Shown here one piece after another: positions 8,589 to 18,459 of a stretch of DNA of 64,000 nt (the first letter of the stretch is position 1; each line of letters starts with the position of its first letter). Origin of the DNA: Stanieria sp964562685 (lineage in GTDB: Bacteria; Cyanobacteriota; Cyanobacteriia; Cyanobacteriales; Xenococcaceae). The translations under genes were made by a program, and so were the position numbers. The stretch covers positions 59,805 through 123,804 of the forward strand of contig CAZLUP010000006.1 in the NCBI GenBank assembly GCA_964562685.1, read 5' to 3'. The notes below the pieces were generated by a model that was not told the origin of the DNA, searched no databases, and saw only the letters and a list, made by a program, of their open reading frames with translations.

Positions 8589-10154
8589 TTAAAATTTAAT
8601 TTCTGTGTGCATGGTTGGAGTTTCTATAACTTCTTCTTCACCTTCGTGATGGTCAGCAAAAGAGCCTTTAGGTTCTTTAAGTAGTAAAAAACATAAACCC
8701 GCAACAATTAAAGCAGCCACTCCCATAATTTGGAAGAAATAAGTATTAGATTGAGCTAAAATTGCCGGTGAAGGTTCTGTACCACCTCCTAACCAAGTAG
8801 GCAGCAAACTATAGATAGTTAAATAAGCTACTGCACCAACGTTGCCATAAGCACCTACATTTCCAGCGATTTGTCCAGTAACGCGACGTTTGACTAAAGG
8901 AACAATTGCAAAGGTAGAACCCTCTCCTGCTTGAACGAAGAAAGAACAAGCCATAGTTAAGATTACCGCAACAGGTAACCACCAACTATTACCAACTGAA
9001 CCAAGCATCAGATAACCGATTCCCATTCCAGCAGTAAGGACAGCCATTGTTAGTTTACGGCTACCTAGTTTATCGGAAATCAAACCACCGCCAGGACGTG
9101 CAGCTAAGTTCATAAACGCATAGCTAGCAGCAATCATTCCTGCTTGAGCTTTTGAGAGCGTAAAAGTACCTTCAAAAAAAGCAGGCAGCATCGAAACAAC
9201 AGCCAATTCAGAACCAAAGTTAACTAAGTAAGTTAGTTCGAGGATAGCAACTTGAGAGAAATTGTAGCGGTCATTAGCAGGATAGCGTTTGTTACCACTT
9301 AATAGATCTTTGTTAACACTCCAGCAATTATAAGCTTGAAACAGGTACAAACCGAGTAAACCAATCCAGACAAGATACATAGTTCCTGTGCCGTATAACT
9401 GGACTTTCATCAAACGCCAAGCCAGCAACATCAAAATTCCAGTTAAGGGAATGTTCATCAGCATCAAGAACCAAAAATCTTTTTTGGTAGTAACTTCTAA
9501 TCCTCTGGCACTCCGGGGTCTGCGATATACTTTTCCTGGAGGAGTATCTTGAACATTAAAAAAGTAAAGTATGCCGTAGAGAGCAGCAATAATACCTGTT
9601 CCAGCGATACAACCACGCCAGTTGAGTAAAGCTTCCCCTGTAGTTGGGTTAGTCGCACCAAAAGCTATCCAAGCACCAATGGTTGGTAAAGTAAAAGCAG
9701 CAGCAGCAGAACCAAAATTGCCCCAACCGCCATAAACACCTTCAGCTAAACCAATTTCTTTGGGTGGAAACCATTCTGCCACCATGCGGATCCCAATTAC
9801 AAAACCTGCACCAACGATACTTAGTAGTAAACGAGAAACTACCAACTGAGTAAAAGTTTGTGAGGCAGCAAAAATCAGACAAGGAATAGCTGCATAGATT
9901 AACAAAAGAGAATAAGTTTTTCTTGGACCGACTTTATCTAGTAACATTCCGATTAAAATTCTGGCTGGTACTGTTAAAGCAACATTACAAATAGCCAAAG
10001 TTTTGATTTGAGCATCTGTTAAACCTAAATCTGCTTGTACCGAGGTTGCTAAAGGTGCTAAATTAAACCAAACTACAAACGATAGAAAGAACGCAAACCA
10101 GGTCATGTGTAAAATTTTGTATCTACCCCTGAATTGCCACATTTCTCCAAGCAT
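8589..10154 (-). CDS. nrtP: nitrate/nitrite permease NrtP, MFS family
   Basis: A 521-residue inner-membrane transporter of the nitrate/nitrite porter branch of the major facilitator superfamily. It begins FRGRYKILHMTWFAFFLSFVVWFNLAPL, typical of cyanobacterial NrtP, and has the family segments MVAEWFPPKEIGLAEGVYGGWGNFG and AARPGGGLISDKLGSRK, with about twelve hydrophobic helices. A soluble tail of about 30 residues ends the protein. GAAGG precedes the ATG. It sits between nrtD and narB. Unusually, this cluster also holds the complete ABC system nrtABCD. A near-perfect NtcA palindrome lies about 300 bp upstream, so it may be transcribed separately from nrtABCD. Confidence 0.95.
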   Translation of the reverse strand: MLGEMWQFRGRYKILHMTWFAFFLSFVVWFNLAPLATSVQADLGLTDAQIKTLAICNVALTVPARILIGMLLDKVGPRKTYSLLLIYAAIPCLIFAASQTFTQLVVSRLLLSIVGAGFVIGIRMVAEWFPPKEIGLAEGVYGGWGNFGSAAAAFTLPTIGAWIAFGATNPTTGEALLNWRGCIAGTGIIAALYGILYFFNVQDTPPGKVYRRPRSARGLEVTTKKDFWFLMLMNIPLTGILMLLAWRLMKVQLYGTGTMYLVWIGLLGLYLFQAYNCWSVNKDLLSGNKRYPANDRYNFSQVAILELTYLVNFGSELAVVSMLPAFFEGTFTLSKAQAGMIAASYAFMNLAARPGGGLISDKLGSRKLTMAVLTAGMGIGYLMLGSVGNSWWLPVAVILTMACSFFVQAGEGSTFAIVPLVKRRVTGQIAGNVGAYGNVGAVAYLTIYSLLPTWLGGGTEPSPAILAQSNTYFFQIMGVAALIVAGLCFLLLKEPKGSFADHHEGEEEVIETPTMHTEIKF

Positions 10155-10726
10155 TTTTTTACCTTCCTTCAGGTTAATGAACTAGATTCGGAACTATTTT
10201 TAAGTGAGGGACTGTCTCCGTCGCTCGTAGGTGAAGCTTGTCCACCTGCAATAGTAGTGTTTAAGCTTTAAATTAATCAGAAATAATTGGTCTGATTTTT
10301 AACAGTTGATTGGTGATCAATCTTGAGTTACGAGAATTTTTTTCTCATTAAGGTTTTAAGTCAATCTTTGAAAATTGCAATCTTGTTTGGGAATATTAAA
10401 TCAACTATCTATCTTGGCGTGCGATTCTAGGTTCACACGATTAAATAAAGCTTTTCGTATATTTAAATACAAAAAAAAGTTACTACCTCACTTTTGATGT
10501 GTTATTGGCATGATCTAAATTACTAAATTGCATAATAATTTGCTTGGAATTGATTCTTAATGGTTGATAGCTAGTAAATCTAAAGACAAAGAGACAGAGC
10601 AAAAAGAAAAAATGACACTATAAATTAAACTTAGTGCCATTTACGATCAGTCAATATTGAGAAAAAAAAATTTGAGCAATTGAAGAGTAATAATAATTTT
10701 TTTTATCTTATTTTTTATTGCTTTGA
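10155..10726. other. nrtD-nrtP intergenic region
   Basis: This 572-bp AT-rich gap holds the NtcA-like palindrome listed separately and no convincing gene. Near 10200-10250 are short palindromic scraps (GTCTCCGTCGCTCGTAGG, GGTGAAGC...CCACC) of the interspersed type seen elsewhere in the window. Confidence 0.6.
10457..10470 (-). promoter_or_regulatory. NtcA-type palindrome GTA-N8-TAC upstream of nrtP
   Basis: The sequence GTATATTTAAATAC is an exact match to the NtcA consensus GTA-N8-TAC. Reading toward nrtP, a TAGAAT (-10 form TAN3T) lies 27 bases beyond it; activating sites usually have 20-24, so the spacing is slightly long. NtcA activates nitrogen-assimilation genes when 2-oxoglutarate is high. 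The leader to nrtP would be about 280 bp. Confidence 0.55.
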
Positions 10727-11578
10727 TTATTCCAAAGCATCATCATGGGCAAAACGACGATAAAGAAAATCTAGAGCATAATTACGCAGTTCAAAATACT
10801 GAGTATTTTCCATTAACTTCATGCGATTTCTGGGACGTTCAAAAGGAATTTCGATGATTTCTCCAATGTTGGCAGCAGGGCCATTAGTCATCATGACTAA
10901 ACGATCTGATAAAAATAAGGCTTCATCGATGTCATGAGTAATCATTAGTACGGTACAGCGATGATCTTGCCAGATTTTGAGCAATTCTTCTTGCATTTCT
11001 TCCCTAGTAATGGGATCTAAAGCTCCAAAAGGTTCGTCCATAATTAAAACTTCAGGACGAGTTGCCAAAGCACGAGCGATCGCAACTCTTTGTTTCATCC
11101 CTCCAGAAAGTTGACCTGGTTTTTTATTAGCTGCTTCGCTTAAACCTACTAATTCTAGGTGTTCTAAAGTGATTTCTTTTTTTTCGTGGCGAGATTTATG
11201 TTTATAAACTTGTTCAACCGCTAAATAAACATTTTCATAAGCAGTTTTCCAGGGCAAAAGAGAATAGTTTTGAAAAATTACCATTCTTTCAGGACCTGGC
11301 TTAGTAATGGGCTGATTCCTGAGCCGAATCTCTCCCATACTCGGTTTATTTAATCCCGATACCATGCTTAAAAGAGTGGATTTACCGCAACCAGAGTGAC
11401 CGATGACGCAGATAAATTCTCCTTCTTTCACACTGAAGTTGACATCTTCTAAAACGGTGTAACTACCTTTGGCAGTGGGATAAATTTTGGCAACACCATC
11501 GAATTCTAAGAAGTCTGCTGAAGTAGGAGATGAAAGTTGATTTTCAACACTATTGTTTAAAGTCGGCATTAAATTCAT
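10727..11578 (-). CDS. nrtD: nitrate ABC transporter ATPase NrtD
   Basis: A 283-residue ATP-binding subunit for nitrate/nitrite import. The ABC features are intact: Walker A GHSGCGKST, Q-loop IFQNYSLLPW, signature LSGGMKQRVAIARAL, Walker B VLIMDEPFGALD and the H-loop ITHDIDEALF. The short C-terminal tail (LRNYALDFLYRRFAHDD) matches NrtD rather than NrtC, which carries a solute-binding extension. It follows nrtC by 93 bp on the same strand. In the known system NrtC and NrtD form the ATPase pair on the NrtB dimer. Confidence 0.96.
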   Translation of the reverse strand: MNLMPTLNNSVENQLSSPTSADFLEFDGVAKIYPTAKGSYTVLEDVNFSVKEGEFICVIGHSGCGKSTLLSMVSGLNKPSMGEIRLRNQPITKPGPERMVIFQNYSLLPWKTAYENVYLAVEQVYKHKSRHEKKEITLEHLELVGLSEAANKKPGQLSGGMKQRVAIARALATRPEVLIMDEPFGALDPITREEMQEELLKIWQDHRCTVLMITHDIDEALFLSDRLVMMTNGPAANIGEIIEIPFERPRNRMKLMENTQYFELRNYALDFLYRRFAHDDALE

Positions 11579-11671
11579 TTCAGTAATTAGAATAAATAAC
11601 TATTAGGCTAATCAAAATTTACATATAGTTTGTGGTTGTTGTAGATGCAAGTCATCAATTACATCTACTTA

Positions 11672-13678
11672 TTAAGCTACTTCTGTAGGGATGAGATCGA
11701 TCTGAACCTCTTCAACTCGAATTTCCCGTTTAATTTTTAGTGTTTGGAGATATTCAAGAGGATTATCAGGATTGAATACACTACCATCAAATAATTGAAA
11801 AGAAGTTCTTTCTGGTGCTAAACCAGGCAGATTTAATTGTCTAGCTGCTTCAGAATAAACATCAGTTCTTCTTACTCTATCTACAATTTCAATCCAGTTA
11901 CGAGGGAAAGGTAGTATTCCCCAACGTGCCATCTGGACTAAAATCCACAGTCCTTCTACACGACTAGGATAGTTGGTTTTATTAAGGTAAAATTCATTAT
12001 ATTTAGGCAACAATTGAGACGGTTCACCTATGCCTCGGTTATATGCGTCAAGAAAACCAGGACGAATATATTCTGGTACAGAACCTACATACTGTGGTTG
12101 AGAGATTAATTGAACAATTTCTTCACGATGACGACGATCATCACAATATTGACAAGCTTCCATCAACGCTTTAATTAAAGCTAGATGAGTTTCGGGATAT
12201 TTATTTGCCCAATCTTCTCTAACTCCTAACACTTTTTCTAAATAATTAGGCCAAATATCCAAATCGGTAGCGATGACAAAGCCAATATTTTCTTGAACTG
12301 CTTGAGAATTCCAAGGTTCTCCTGCACAGTAACCATCGATCTTGCCTGCTTTGAGGTTGGCTACCATTTCGGCAGGAGGAATCACTACTAAATTAACATC
12401 TCGATCTGGATCGATTCCATCAGCAGCTAACCAGTAACGTAGCATCAGATTGTGCATCGATGCCTCATCAACTACACCCAATGTATAAACTTGGTCAGAA
12501 TTATTAGCGATCGCTTTTTTGAAATCAGCTAGGGTACGTACTCCTCTTTCATAAAACTCTTTACTGAGAGTAATCGCATTGCCGTTATGGGATAAGGTTA
12601 AAGCCGTTATCGTTGGTACAGGTGCATTCTGATTCATCCCGATAGTTAGGGCTAGAGGCATCCCTGCAACCATTTGGGCTGCATCTAATTTACCGCTAGT
12701 CACTCCAGAAGCGATCGCACTCCAACTAGATTCTTTGACTAGATTGACTTCAGTTAAACCATGTTTAGCAAAAAAGCCTTTTTCTTTCGCTACGATTAAG
12801 GGAGCGCAGTCAGTTAGAGGAATAAAGCCAAGTTCTAGGTTAGCTTTTTCTACGCCATGACTAGATACCACTACAGGAGCTTTACTTTGACGTTTTTTGG
12901 CTTTTTTCTGTTGATTAAGGAAGTAAACAATTTCACTACGCAGAGGGTAGTAATTAGGATGATTAACTACTTCTAGGCGATTTCTGGGACGAGGAATATT
13001 AACGTTGAGAATCTGTCCGATATGAGATTCGGGACCATTAGTCAACATGACAATGCGATCTGCTAATAATAAGGCTTCATCCGCATCATGAGTTACCATC
13101 AGACAAGTAACTTGATGTTCCTGACAAATTTTCATTAACTGTTCTTGCAGACTACCTCTAGTTAAAGCATCTAAAGCCCCAAAAGGTTCATCCAACAACA
13201 GTAACTTCGGACGAATTGCCAAGGCACGAGCGATCGCAACTCTTTGTTTCATCCCTCCAGACAATTCCGAAGGATGTTTATCGGCTGCATGACGCAGGTT
13301 AACCATGTCAATATGTTCTTCGACAATTGCACGGCGATCGCGGTCTGATTTATGAGAGAATACTTGATTAACAGCTAAAGCAATATTTTGTCGGACAGTC
13401 TTCCAAGGAAGTAAAGAATAGTTTTGAAAGACTACCATGCGATCGGGTCCTGGTTGTTTAACTTGCTTATTTTCCAGAATAATCCCGCCCTGAGTTGGCT
13501 TATCTAACCCCGCTACAATATTTAGCAAGGTAGACTTACCACAGCCAGAATGTCCAAGTAAACAAACAAATTCTCCTGGTTTAATTTCCAGATGGATATT
13601 TTTTAAGGCAACGTATCTTCCCCCATTCGCGAGAGGAAATACCTTATCAACGTGATCTACTTCAAGAAATGCTGTCAT
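11672..13678 (-). CDS. nrtC: nitrate ABC transporter ATPase/regulatory subunit NrtC
   Basis: A 668-residue fusion. Residues 1-255 are an ABC ATPase (GHSGCGKST, LSGGMKQRVAIARAL, LLLLDEPFGALD, VTHDADEALL). After a Lys-rich linker, residues 275-655 resemble the binding protein NrtA (LGFIPLTDCAPLIVAKEKGFFAKHGL, GYCAGEPWNSQAV, YPSRVEGLWILVQMARWG) but lack a signal peptide, so this domain is cytoplasmic. In characterised cyanobacteria it mediates ammonium inhibition of uptake. The length matches the family. It lies between nrtB and nrtD, with a 104-bp leader containing GGAATAGG-type filler repeats. Confidence 0.97.
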   Translation of the reverse strand: MTAFLEVDHVDKVFPLANGGRYVALKNIHLEIKPGEFVCLLGHSGCGKSTLLNIVAGLDKPTQGGIILENKQVKQPGPDRMVVFQNYSLLPWKTVRQNIALAVNQVFSHKSDRDRRAIVEEHIDMVNLRHAADKHPSELSGGMKQRVAIARALAIRPKLLLLDEPFGALDALTRGSLQEQLMKICQEHQVTCLMVTHDADEALLLADRIVMLTNGPESHIGQILNVNIPRPRNRLEVVNHPNYYPLRSEIVYFLNQQKKAKKRQSKAPVVVSSHGVEKANLELGFIPLTDCAPLIVAKEKGFFAKHGLTEVNLVKESSWSAIASGVTSGKLDAAQMVAGMPLALTIGMNQNAPVPTITALTLSHNGNAITLSKEFYERGVRTLADFKKAIANNSDQVYTLGVVDEASMHNLMLRYWLAADGIDPDRDVNLVVIPPAEMVANLKAGKIDGYCAGEPWNSQAVQENIGFVIATDLDIWPNYLEKVLGVREDWANKYPETHLALIKALMEACQYCDDRRHREEIVQLISQPQYVGSVPEYIRPGFLDAYNRGIGEPSQLLPKYNEFYLNKTNYPSRVEGLWILVQMARWGILPFPRNWIEIVDRVRRTDVYSEAARQLNLPGLAPERTSFQLFDGSVFNPDNPLEYLQTLKIKREIRVEEVQIDLIPTEVA

Positions 13679-13782
13679 AGTTTTTTTTTAGGAATAGGGA
13701 ATAGGGAATGATGAACGAGGAATGATGAATAGAAGAAAGCCTATAGGCTATAGCTAAAAACTAATGACTAATGACAAAATAT

Positions 13783-14616
13783 TTACTGTTGTTGCTCTGA
13801 AGGAACTACGATTGAAGCAATCCAAGCAACCAAGCGATCGAGAATTAATCCCACAATCCCAACATAAATCAAAGCCACAATAATTTCACTTAATTGAGAA
13901 CTGTTGTAAGAGTCCCAAATAAAGAAACCAATTCCTACACCACCAACCAACATTTCTGCTGCTACGATCGCTAACCAAGAAAGACCAATCCCAATTCTTA
14001 AACCCGTAAAAATATAAGGAACCGCAGCAGGGAACATAATTTCCCAAAAATACTTAGTTCCAGACAAACGTAAAACTTTAGCTACGTTCTTATAATCTTG
14101 AGGTATTTGCTGTACCCCTACCGTAGTATTAATAATAATTGGCCAAATTGCCGTAATAAAAATAACAAAAATTGCTGAAGGATTGGCTTCTTGAAACGCA
14201 GCGAGGGCAATAGGTAACCAAGCTAAAGGTGGTACAGTTCTCAATACTTGAAAGATAGGATCCAACGCATCATACATAAAAGCATTAGAACCGATCAAAA
14301 TTCCTAATCCAATTCCGACTACAGCAGCCAAAGTATAACCAATTGCTACTCTTTGTAAGCTAGCTATGATTTGCCAAAATAAACCTTTATCTGTGCCTCC
14401 ATTATCAAAAAAAGGATCAAAAATTAGATTAGCAGTATCCTGAAAAGTTTTTAAAGGACTTGGTAAATTAGCATCGGGACTACTACACAAAACCTGCCAA
14501 AGAGTCAAAATAAATAGAATTGCACAAAGAGGAGCGAGTAATTTCCTAGGTGGATTTTTAATCAGAGATACAAAAAAATTAGGTTTCCCAACGGTATTGT
14601 TTAGATTAGCTGTCAT
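13783..14616 (-). CDS. nrtB: nitrate ABC transporter permease NrtB
   Basis: A 277-residue permease with about six membrane segments, starting after a cytoplasmic N-terminus (KNPPRKLLAPLCAILFILTLWQVL). The binding-protein-dependent permease loop that docks the ATPase reads AAVPYIFTGLRIGIGLSWLAIVAAEMLVGGVGIGF. Its place between nrtA and nrtC, and the typical length, fix the identity as the nitrate rather than bicarbonate, cyanate or taurine relative. Confidence 0.95.
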   Translation of the reverse strand: MTANLNNTVGKPNFFVSLIKNPPRKLLAPLCAILFILTLWQVLCSSPDANLPSPLKTFQDTANLIFDPFFDNGGTDKGLFWQIIASLQRVAIGYTLAAVVGIGLGILIGSNAFMYDALDPIFQVLRTVPPLAWLPIALAAFQEANPSAIFVIFITAIWPIIINTTVGVQQIPQDYKNVAKVLRLSGTKYFWEIMFPAAVPYIFTGLRIGIGLSWLAIVAAEMLVGGVGIGFFIWDSYNSSQLSEIIVALIYVGIVGLILDRLVAWIASIVVPSEQQQ

Positions 14617-14826
14617 GATTGAGAGAAAAAGAAGGTGTATTTACTTGTAGTGGACTGACACAACTGAAATAGTGCAATAACATTTGTTCTTATCGACAAC
14701 TATCTGTCCCTTCGCTATCGCTCAGGACAAGGTTTATCTGTGTTCATCCGTGGACTTTTTCTATTGCATCAAATTAGGCTTGTCATTCTAGTAGGTGAGC
14801 AATTACCCACCTCAGCTAGATCAAAC
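14617..14826. repeat. nrtA-nrtB spacer made of interspersed palindromic scraps
   Basis: The 210-bp spacer contains pieces typical of dispersed cyanobacterial repeats: CTGTCCCTTCGCTATCGC with CTCAGGACAAGG, ATCTGTGTTCATCCGTGGAC, and GGTGAGCAATTACCCACC. A related TGTCCACAGATGAACGCC stretch recurs near 54356. No gene is seen, and the repeats may form RNA hairpins between the two cistrons. Confidence 0.4.
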
Positions 14827-16158
14827 TTAGGCTTTTTTAATTTTCAAACTGTCTAAATAAGCTTTAGGATTTTCGGGATCGAATTTAACTCCATCAAAGA
14901 AAGTTTCGATACCACGAGAATCACTAGTAGGGATTTGAGCATCGGGTACTTTAATTGCTTTAGCTGCTTCTTTCCATAAATCAGAACGATTTACCTTATC
15001 CACCAAAGCTTTAGTATCGGTATTGGCAGGAAGATAACCCCAACGAATGTTTTCGGTTAAAAACCACAAATCATGACTCTTGTAAGGATAAGAAGCATTA
15101 TCTTTCCAGAATTTCATAGCAATATCAGGATTTTCAACTATCCGTCCATCACCATAGGTAATTTTGCCTTGAGATCTTTCAATAATATCTTCGGCTGGCA
15201 CTTTAAACCATTTATCTTGAGAAACGATTTCACACATCTCCTGGACATTTTCTGGTTTATCACACCATTGCTGCGCTTCTAAAACTGCTTTAAGTAAAGC
15301 TTTGGCAGCTTTAGGATTTTTATCTACCCAATCAGCACGCATAGCAAAGGCTTTTTCTGGGTGATTTTTCCATAATTCTCCAGTAACCAATGCAGTATAA
15401 CCTTGTTCTTGATTAACTAACTGAGCATTCCAAGGTTCACCTACACAAAAAGTTTCCATCGCACCAATCTTCATATTGGCAACCATTTGTGGTGGAGGAA
15501 CTGGTACTACAGAAATATCTTTTTCAGGATCGATTCCACCAGCAGCTAACCAATAACGCATCCACAAATCATGAGTTCCGCCGGGAAAAGTCATTGCTGC
15601 ATTAAGTTCTTTATTATTTGCTTTAGCTTGAGCAAAAACCTGTTTCATTTTGGAACTGTCTAAGCCTACTTTTAACTCTTTGTAGTCTTCACTAACTGAA
15701 ATTCCCTGTCCATTGACATTTAATCTTGCCAGAATATACATGGGTACAGGCTGTTTAGTAATCTTACCTAAAGTCATCAAATAAGGCATAGGAGTAAGAA
15801 TATGCGCCCCATCAATTCCACCTCCTGCTGAACCAAGTTCAATGTTATCTCTAGTCACAGGCCAAGAAGCTTGTTTGAGAACTTCTACGTCTGTCATCCC
15901 GTATTTAGCAAATAGACCTTTTTCTAAAGCAATAATTAGGGGTGCAGAGTCAGTTAAAGCGATAAACCCTAGTTTGGCACTGGTAACTTCTGGAGTTTCT
16001 TCAGGGCTGAGATTTGCTACTGGTGTTGCTGTGGGAGTAGATTCGGCTGAATTACCACCAGAATTATTACTAGAAGAAGTACAGCCATGAACTAAAAAAG
16101 TACCAGCAGCAGTTGCTCCAGCAGTAAAAATAAATCTACGACGAGAGAGTTTGGACAT
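14827..16158 (-). CDS. nrtA: nitrate/nitrite-binding lipoprotein NrtA
   Basis: A 443-residue periplasmic binding protein. The N-terminus MSKLSRRRFIFTAGATAAGTFLVHGC combines a twin-arginine motif with a lipobox, so the mature protein should be anchored by lipidated Cys26 after export. A Ser/Asn/Thr-rich linker follows, then the binding domain (LGFIALTDSAPLIIALEKGLFAKYG, FPGGTHDLWMRYWLAAGGIDPEKD, FCVGEPWNAQLV). The nitrate-type sequence and the downstream nrtBCD genes separate it from bicarbonate-binding CmpA. Confidence 0.97.
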   Translation of the reverse strand: MSKLSRRRFIFTAGATAAGTFLVHGCTSSSNNSGGNSAESTPTATPVANLSPEETPEVTSAKLGFIALTDSAPLIIALEKGLFAKYGMTDVEVLKQASWPVTRDNIELGSAGGGIDGAHILTPMPYLMTLGKITKQPVPMYILARLNVNGQGISVSEDYKELKVGLDSSKMKQVFAQAKANNKELNAAMTFPGGTHDLWMRYWLAAGGIDPEKDISVVPVPPPQMVANMKIGAMETFCVGEPWNAQLVNQEQGYTALVTGELWKNHPEKAFAMRADWVDKNPKAAKALLKAVLEAQQWCDKPENVQEMCEIVSQDKWFKVPAEDIIERSQGKITYGDGRIVENPDIAMKFWKDNASYPYKSHDLWFLTENIRWGYLPANTDTKALVDKVNRSDLWKEAAKAIKVPDAQIPTSDSRGIETFFDGVKFDPENPKAYLDSLKIKKA

Positions 16159-16551
16159 AGAAATTACAAAGGAATTATTATGAATTAATTGACAAATGAA
16201 ATTAAGAACTGAATTTTTATCTAGATGTGTCTAAAAAAAAATTATGGAAGTTATGTGTTGTTATTTTCTAATTTGGCTTGGTATGTTGAGTACAAATTTT
16301 ATAGAAGTTTTTCCATTTGTGTCGGTGTAGCTTTTTCAAATTATGATTTTATTTCCTTCCTTTTTTTTAGTTAATCTGAGCTACTAGAATCACATTCTTA
16401 AATGAAATTTTTCGTATTGATTGTTACAAATTATTACCAAAAATGCATTTTTAACATCGAAAATATTTTTATTTTGCATAAAACTCAAGAGCTTTCCTAA
16501 TAGTCACAAGTCTGGGATTTCCCAGACAATGTAGACTAATAATCAATAAGT
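16159..16551. other. nirA-nrtA intergenic region
   Basis: A 393-bp AT-rich gap. I see no gene and no terminator with a clear T-tract. A GTA...TAC pair at 16281-16293 has seven rather than eight spacer bases, so it is not called an NtcA site. Confidence 0.5.
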
Positions 16552-18090
16552 TTAAAATGAGCGAGGTTTAGCACCAAACTTGTCAATCAAAATCTCGCGC
16601 AATACTGATTTAAGATCGTCACAAGCAATTCCTTTTTGAACACAAGTACCGAGTTCAGCATCTTTGCCAACTTTGCCACCCATGTAGAGATCTACTCCTT
16701 CAACGGTTTTACCATCCTTGCGTACTTTAGTTCCCATTAAACCAATATCTGCTACTTGGGGTTGACCACAGGAATTAGGACATCCAGTCCAATGAATGCG
16801 GACTTTATTTGGTAATTCTAATTCTGCATCTAATTCCCTTGCTAAAGCTAAAGCGCGATTTTTAGTCTCTACTAAAGCAAAATTACAAAATTGCGCTCCA
16901 GTGCAAGAAACTAAAGTTCTTTCTAGCGGTTTTGGTTCGAGGGTGAATTTTTCTAAAATAGGTTCTGTTAAAAAAGCTTCCAAATTTTCATTAGGAATAT
17001 TAGGAATAATTACATTTTGTTCTACAGTTAAACGAATTTCTCCGCTACCATATACTTCAGCTATCCTTGCCAAGTCAAACATATCTTGGGCGTAGAATCG
17101 ACCGATTGGTACGTGCATTCCCACATAATTCAAACCTGGTTGTTTTTGTGGAAATACGCCAAGATGATCTCTTTTTTCCCAATCAAGAGCATCTTCTGGG
17201 GCAGCCGTAGCTAAAGTATGCCCTAATTGGGCTTCTACCATAGCACGAAACTTATCAATGCCCCATTCATCTATCAGCCACATTAATCTTGCTTTTTGGC
17301 GATTAGAGCGTAAACCATGATCTCGGTAAACCGTTAAAATTGCTCGGCATAATTCGACAACCTCTTGATTAGGTGCAACCCACACATTAAGAGGAATAGC
17401 TGCTTCACAACGTTTAGCAGAGAAAAACCCACCAACTAGGACATTAAAACCTAATTGTCCTTCTTGATAGGCTGGAACGAAAGCAATATCATTAATTTCA
17501 GCATGGACAGAATTATCTCTACCACCTTCGATCGCAATATTAAATTTGCGTGGTAGATTAGTAAACTCATAATTACCTTGACCTTGATTGGTAATCATAT
17601 CTTGAACTTGTTGAACGAGTTCACGAGTATCGATCAATTCATCAGCGTCAATTCCTGCCATTGGAGAACCAGTAATGTTACGCACATTATCCATTCCCGA
17701 TTGCACTGAGGTTAAACCTACTGCTTGAAAACGACGGAAAATCTCAGGTACGTCTTCCAAACGAATTCCTCTCAATTGCAGATTTTGTCTAGTCGTGATG
17801 TCTGCGTTCCCGTCTTCACCATAACGTTCGATGACTTCTGCTAGTACGTTCATCTGTTCGCTGGTGATAATTCCGTTGGGCATTCGCATCCGCAACATAA
17901 ATTTTCCTGGTGTGACAGGACGATAAAATACTCCTACCCATTTAAGACGATGTTGTAAATCTGTTTCATCCATTGCTTCCCAACCAAGTTGGGCAAATTT
18001 TTCTAGTTCATCTTTGACAGCTAATCCATCTTTTTCTGATTTAAAAGCTTCAAATTTGTTCATTTTGGTTGGTTTTGCAGTTGCTACCAC
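16552..18090 (-). CDS. nirA: ferredoxin-nitrite reductase NirA
   Basis: About 512 residues. NirA reduces nitrite to ammonium with six ferredoxin electrons, using siroheme and a 4Fe-4S cluster. The four cluster/siroheme cysteines are in VSCTGAQFCNFA and GCPNSCGQPQ, in the C-terminal half. The two nitrite/sulfite reductase half-domains are recognisable (GVFYRPVTPGKFMLRMRMPNG; LGVFPQKQPGLNYVGMHVPIGRFY). I place the start at the GTG reading MVATAKPTKMNKF because GAGGAGA lies six bases upstream. A TTG five codons earlier would overlap that site. It is the first gene of the nitrate cluster and has an NtcA-like box upstream. Confidence 0.97.
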   Translation of the reverse strand: MVATAKPTKMNKFEAFKSEKDGLAVKDELEKFAQLGWEAMDETDLQHRLKWVGVFYRPVTPGKFMLRMRMPNGIITSEQMNVLAEVIERYGEDGNADITTRQNLQLRGIRLEDVPEIFRRFQAVGLTSVQSGMDNVRNITGSPMAGIDADELIDTRELVQQVQDMITNQGQGNYEFTNLPRKFNIAIEGGRDNSVHAEINDIAFVPAYQEGQLGFNVLVGGFFSAKRCEAAIPLNVWVAPNQEVVELCRAILTVYRDHGLRSNRQKARLMWLIDEWGIDKFRAMVEAQLGHTLATAAPEDALDWEKRDHLGVFPQKQPGLNYVGMHVPIGRFYAQDMFDLARIAEVYGSGEIRLTVEQNVIIPNIPNENLEAFLTEPILEKFTLEPKPLERTLVSCTGAQFCNFALVETKNRALALARELDAELELPNKVRIHWTGCPNSCGQPQVADIGLMGTKVRKDGKTVEGVDLYMGGKVGKDAELGTCVQKGIACDDLKSVLREILIDKFGAKPRSF

Positions 18091-18303
18091 TGTGCTTCTC
18101 CTCAAATGATTGTATTTTGAGCAAATTTATGAGATTTGATTACTATGCAAATTTATTAATTTCTTTGTTTAAGTTGGCTAAAACTGATGAACAACTTAAT
18201 GTTTGCTAATTCTAAATCTACAAATAACAACTACTTTGATATGTTTTCTGCTCGCTAAAAACATTAATGTGTTTATTTAATGGCAAAGAGATAGGGGAAT
18301 TTT

Positions 18304-18317
18304 GTATTTTTTGTAAC
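18304..18317 (-). promoter_or_regulatory. probable NtcA site of the nirA promoter
   Basis: On the minus strand GTTACAAAAAATAC fits GTA-N8-TAC with one change (GTT). A TTAAAT, close to the TAN3T -10 form, begins 23 bases further on, the spacing usual for NtcA-activated promoters. The leader to nirA would be about 180 bases. Supported by position and spacing only. Confidence 0.55.
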
Positions 18318-18459
18318 TAATTGCTAACAGCTATGTATTTTACGAAATTTGATTTTGCTTTTTTTGCATCAATAGCTTAGACAATAGAGAGTATTTAAAG
18401 ATGGGGAAAAAAGATGCGGTAACGCATACTCTCTTACCCGCTCAATTTGATAATTAAAT

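Noticed and set aside
13683..13780. tandem GGAATAGGGAATAG stretch as a regulatory site of nrtC
   Set aside because: The same filler (GGGAATAGGGAA and relatives) recurs at 19940, 54190 and 55330, so it is dispersed repeat and not gene-specific.
16281..16293. GTA...TAC palindrome before nrtA
   Set aside because: The spacer is seven bases (TGTTGAG), while NtcA sites need eight; no suitable -10 box follows.
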